Of a DNA stretch of 6,341 nucleotides, positions 4,775-6,341 are shown in pieces. Below the pieces are notes generated by a model. It ran no database searches, was not told the DNA's origin, and saw only the letters and a program-made list of their open reading frames with translations. This stretch comes from Paraneptunicella sp964228975 (GTDB lineage: Bacteria > Pseudomonadota > Gammaproteobacteria > Enterobacterales > Alteromonadaceae). The position numbers and the translations under genes are program-made. The DNA lies in NCBI GenBank assembly GCA_964228975.1, contig CAXRCC010000118.1, positions 1 through 6,341 on the forward strand. Direction: 5' to 3'. How positions within the stretch are numbered: the stretch's first letter is position 1; each line of letters starts with the position of its first letter.

Positions 4775-6341
4775 TTAGTCTTGATACAACACCGTAATTG
4801 CGGTGCCTTCAGCAACAATACTACCACTCACACTACGGGGTGAATTGGTGGGACCATTGCCTTTTTCCATCGCCACTTTCCACGTTCCCGCAGGCAAGTT
4901 GTAACTGTAGTTATCGGCACTGTTGTAAATCACGATGATGTTTTTCCAGGTATCACCATTAGCAGCACCGTTTATGCGATTCACTACCACTCCGTAGCGA
5001 GGTCTGTCGCTTTGCACGTGGGTGTTGATTTCATCCCACGTGTTCATGCGAAAGCCCGGGTGTGCGTTACGCATAGCAACCGTTGACGCGTAGTAATCAA
5101 AAATATCCGCGTTGTCGATTTTCCACTGCCAACGGTATTTATTGATCTCATCACCGGCGTTATAGCTGTTATGAACACCCTGCTTTTCGCGCATAAGCTC
5201 TGCACCGCCATGTAAGAAAGCGACACCTTGGCTTGTTAAAACAATGCCGTTAGCAAAGTTCTGAATACGGCGTAAGTATGGGTCACTTTCCGATAAGCCT
5301 TTGCCATGCGCCCATTCAATAACTTTGTCGCGCAGTGTTAAGTTATCGTGTGCAGAGACATAGTTAATGCTCTGCTCTGGATCCATCGCGAACATGGTAT
5401 CCCACGTATCAATGATGGCGTCTTTATCGTTAGCGAAACGAATCGCACCGCGCGTGCCCGCTTCAATGCGCCATGTATCTGGATTTTCATTTAACGCATA
5501 GCAATCGCCTGAGTTACAGCCACCTGTATCATTTTGGCCTTTGATAGCTTCTCTAAATTTGGGATTAAATACACCAACATGCGCATCTACAACGCGACCA
5601 ATGGTACCTAAACGTACACGACTTGATTCACGTTCATCCACACACCCAAAGCAACCCGGCCACGGCTCGCCGTACATCAGAATGTTACGACCTGGCAGCT
5701 GGCTTTCAAGGTGACGTCCCCACCCTGCGAAGTTGTCATAGCTAAACACCCCAACGAGGTCAAAACGGAAACCATCTATGTTGTATTCAGTTGCCCAATA
5801 CTCCAACGAGTCACGGATCATGCGGTTAACCATGGGGACACCGTCATCAATGGTGTTACCGACCACGAGATCTTGGTGATAGAAGTACTTGCCCGTGATG
5901 TCCTCAAACATTTCAAAGCCATAGGTGTGGTTGTACACCACGTCCATAATCACGCGGATACCAGCTTTGTGGAATTCATTAATCATGTTTTTAAACTCGC
6001 GAACACGATTTTCGTAATCCGTAGGTGTTTTTGAATAGCGCTCTTCAGGAATGTTGTAGTTACGTGGGTCATATCCCCAGTTGTAGCAAGGGTCAGAGTC
6101 GAGTGCAGCTTCACAGGTTGCGAAGTCATAAACTGGCAACAGTTGAACATGGGTTACACCCAGCTCCTTTAAATGATCAATACCCGTTTTTACGCCATTA
6201 AAACGTGTGCCCGTTTGAACCATGCCATCGTATTTTCCACGGTTTTCTGCCAGCACTCCTGAGCTCAAATCAATCGTAAAGTCACGCACGTGCACTTCAT
6301 AAATCACGGCATCTTCTCGCTCAACCATTGTTGGACGTGTT
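4775..6341 (-). CDS. pulA: Pullulanase type I (GH13), C-terminal part; 5' end beyond window
   Basis: Debranching alpha-amylase-family enzyme hydrolysing alpha-1,6 bonds of pullulan and branched maltodextrins. The frame is open to the right edge (TRPTMVERED...), so the true start and N-terminal carbohydrate-binding or signal regions are missing; the ATG at 6328 is internal. Counting from that Met, the catalytic barrel shows the pullulanase signature YNWGYDP (82-88), region I DVVYNH (129-134), nucleophile D190 in GFRFDLVG, acid/base E221 in MYGEPW and the third acidic residue D328 in SAHDN. A C-terminal beta-domain (about 430-517) ends in ITVLYQD and the TAA stop at 4775. Six cysteines occur in three close pairs (72/81, 226/229, 271/276), which suggests disulfides and location outside the cytoplasm; this is inference. 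The gene has its own terminator at 4724-4748 and is convergent with the PepSY gene. No other maltodextrin gene is in the window. Confidence 0.95.
   Translation of the reverse strand, partial: TRPTMVEREDAVIYEVHVRDFTIDLSSGVLAENRGKYDGMVQTGTRFNGVKTGIDHLKELGVTHVQLLPVYDFATCEAALDSDPCYNWGYDPRNYNIPEERYSKTPTDYENRVREFKNMINEFHKAGIRVIMDVVYNHTYGFEMFEDITGKYFYHQDLVVGNTIDDGVPMVNRMIRDSLEYWATEYNIDGFRFDLVGVFSYDNFAGWGRHLESQLPGRNILMYGEPWPGCFGCVDERESSRVRLGTIGRVVDAHVGVFNPKFREAIKGQNDTGGCNSGDCYALNENPDTWRIEAGTRGAIRFANDKDAIIDTWDTMFAMDPEQSINYVSAHDNLTLRDKVIEWAHGKGLSESDPYLRRIQNFANGIVLTSQGVAFLHGGAELMREKQGVHNSYNAGDEINKYRWQWKIDNADIFDYYASTVAMRNAHPGFRMNTWDEINTHVQSDRPRYGVVVNRINGAANGDTWKNIIVIYNSADNYSYNLPAGTWKVAMEKGNGPTNSPRSVSGSIVAEGTAITVLYQD

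Noticed and set aside
5711..6034. 107-codon plus-strand frame antisense to pullulanase
   Set aside because: It covers the highly conserved catalytic motifs of pullulanase on the opposite strand, and its protein resembles nothing known.

Overview
The window most resembles a chromosomal segment of a Gram-negative gammaproteobacterium, probably a marine polysaccharide degrader. The support is indirect: moderate GC, AT-rich intergenic DNA, a PepSY membrane protein of a type common in that group, and a cysteine-containing pullulanase. No taxonomic marker is present, so this is an inference.

Left part (1-3528, minus strand) is a class II lanthipeptide locus read right to left. A 66-residue precursor gene (lanA, 3328-3528) with a mersacidin/lichenicidin-type leader is followed, after a 65-nt gap containing a GC-rich hairpin, by a very long lanthipeptide synthetase gene (lanM). 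The lanM frame is open from 3261 to the window edge: 1087 codons without a stop, ending a few residues before the expected C-terminus. The LanM has the residues expected for phosphorylation and elimination of Ser/Thr (D284, H286, K306, D381, H383, N386, D398, R539, T545) and the Cys-Cys-His zinc site of the cyclase domain (C955, C1000, H1001). It should therefore dehydrate and cyclise the LanA C-terminus. The exporter/leader peptidase and any immunity genes are not in the window and would be expected to the left of position 1.

Middle part (3529-3959) is an AT-rich divergent intergenic region. It contains a good ribosome binding site for lanA, two operator-like palindromes with a TTGACA hexamer on the lanA side, and a perfect inverted repeat (TGCGAC-N5-GTCGCA) on the side of the rightward gene.

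Right part has a plus-strand gene (3960-4742) for a 260-residue PepSY-type protein with two membrane helices. It converges on a minus-strand pullulanase (type I, GH13) gene whose 3' 1.57 kb lies in the window and whose 5' end lies beyond 6341. The pullulanase terminator overlaps the last codons of the PepSY gene. The lanthipeptide locus and the starch/pullulan enzyme have no evident functional link; they look like neighbours only.

The most noteworthy element is the lanA/lanM pair. The precursor has a recognisable leader but an atypical leader/core junction and a short, proline-rich, three-cysteine core that I do not recognise.
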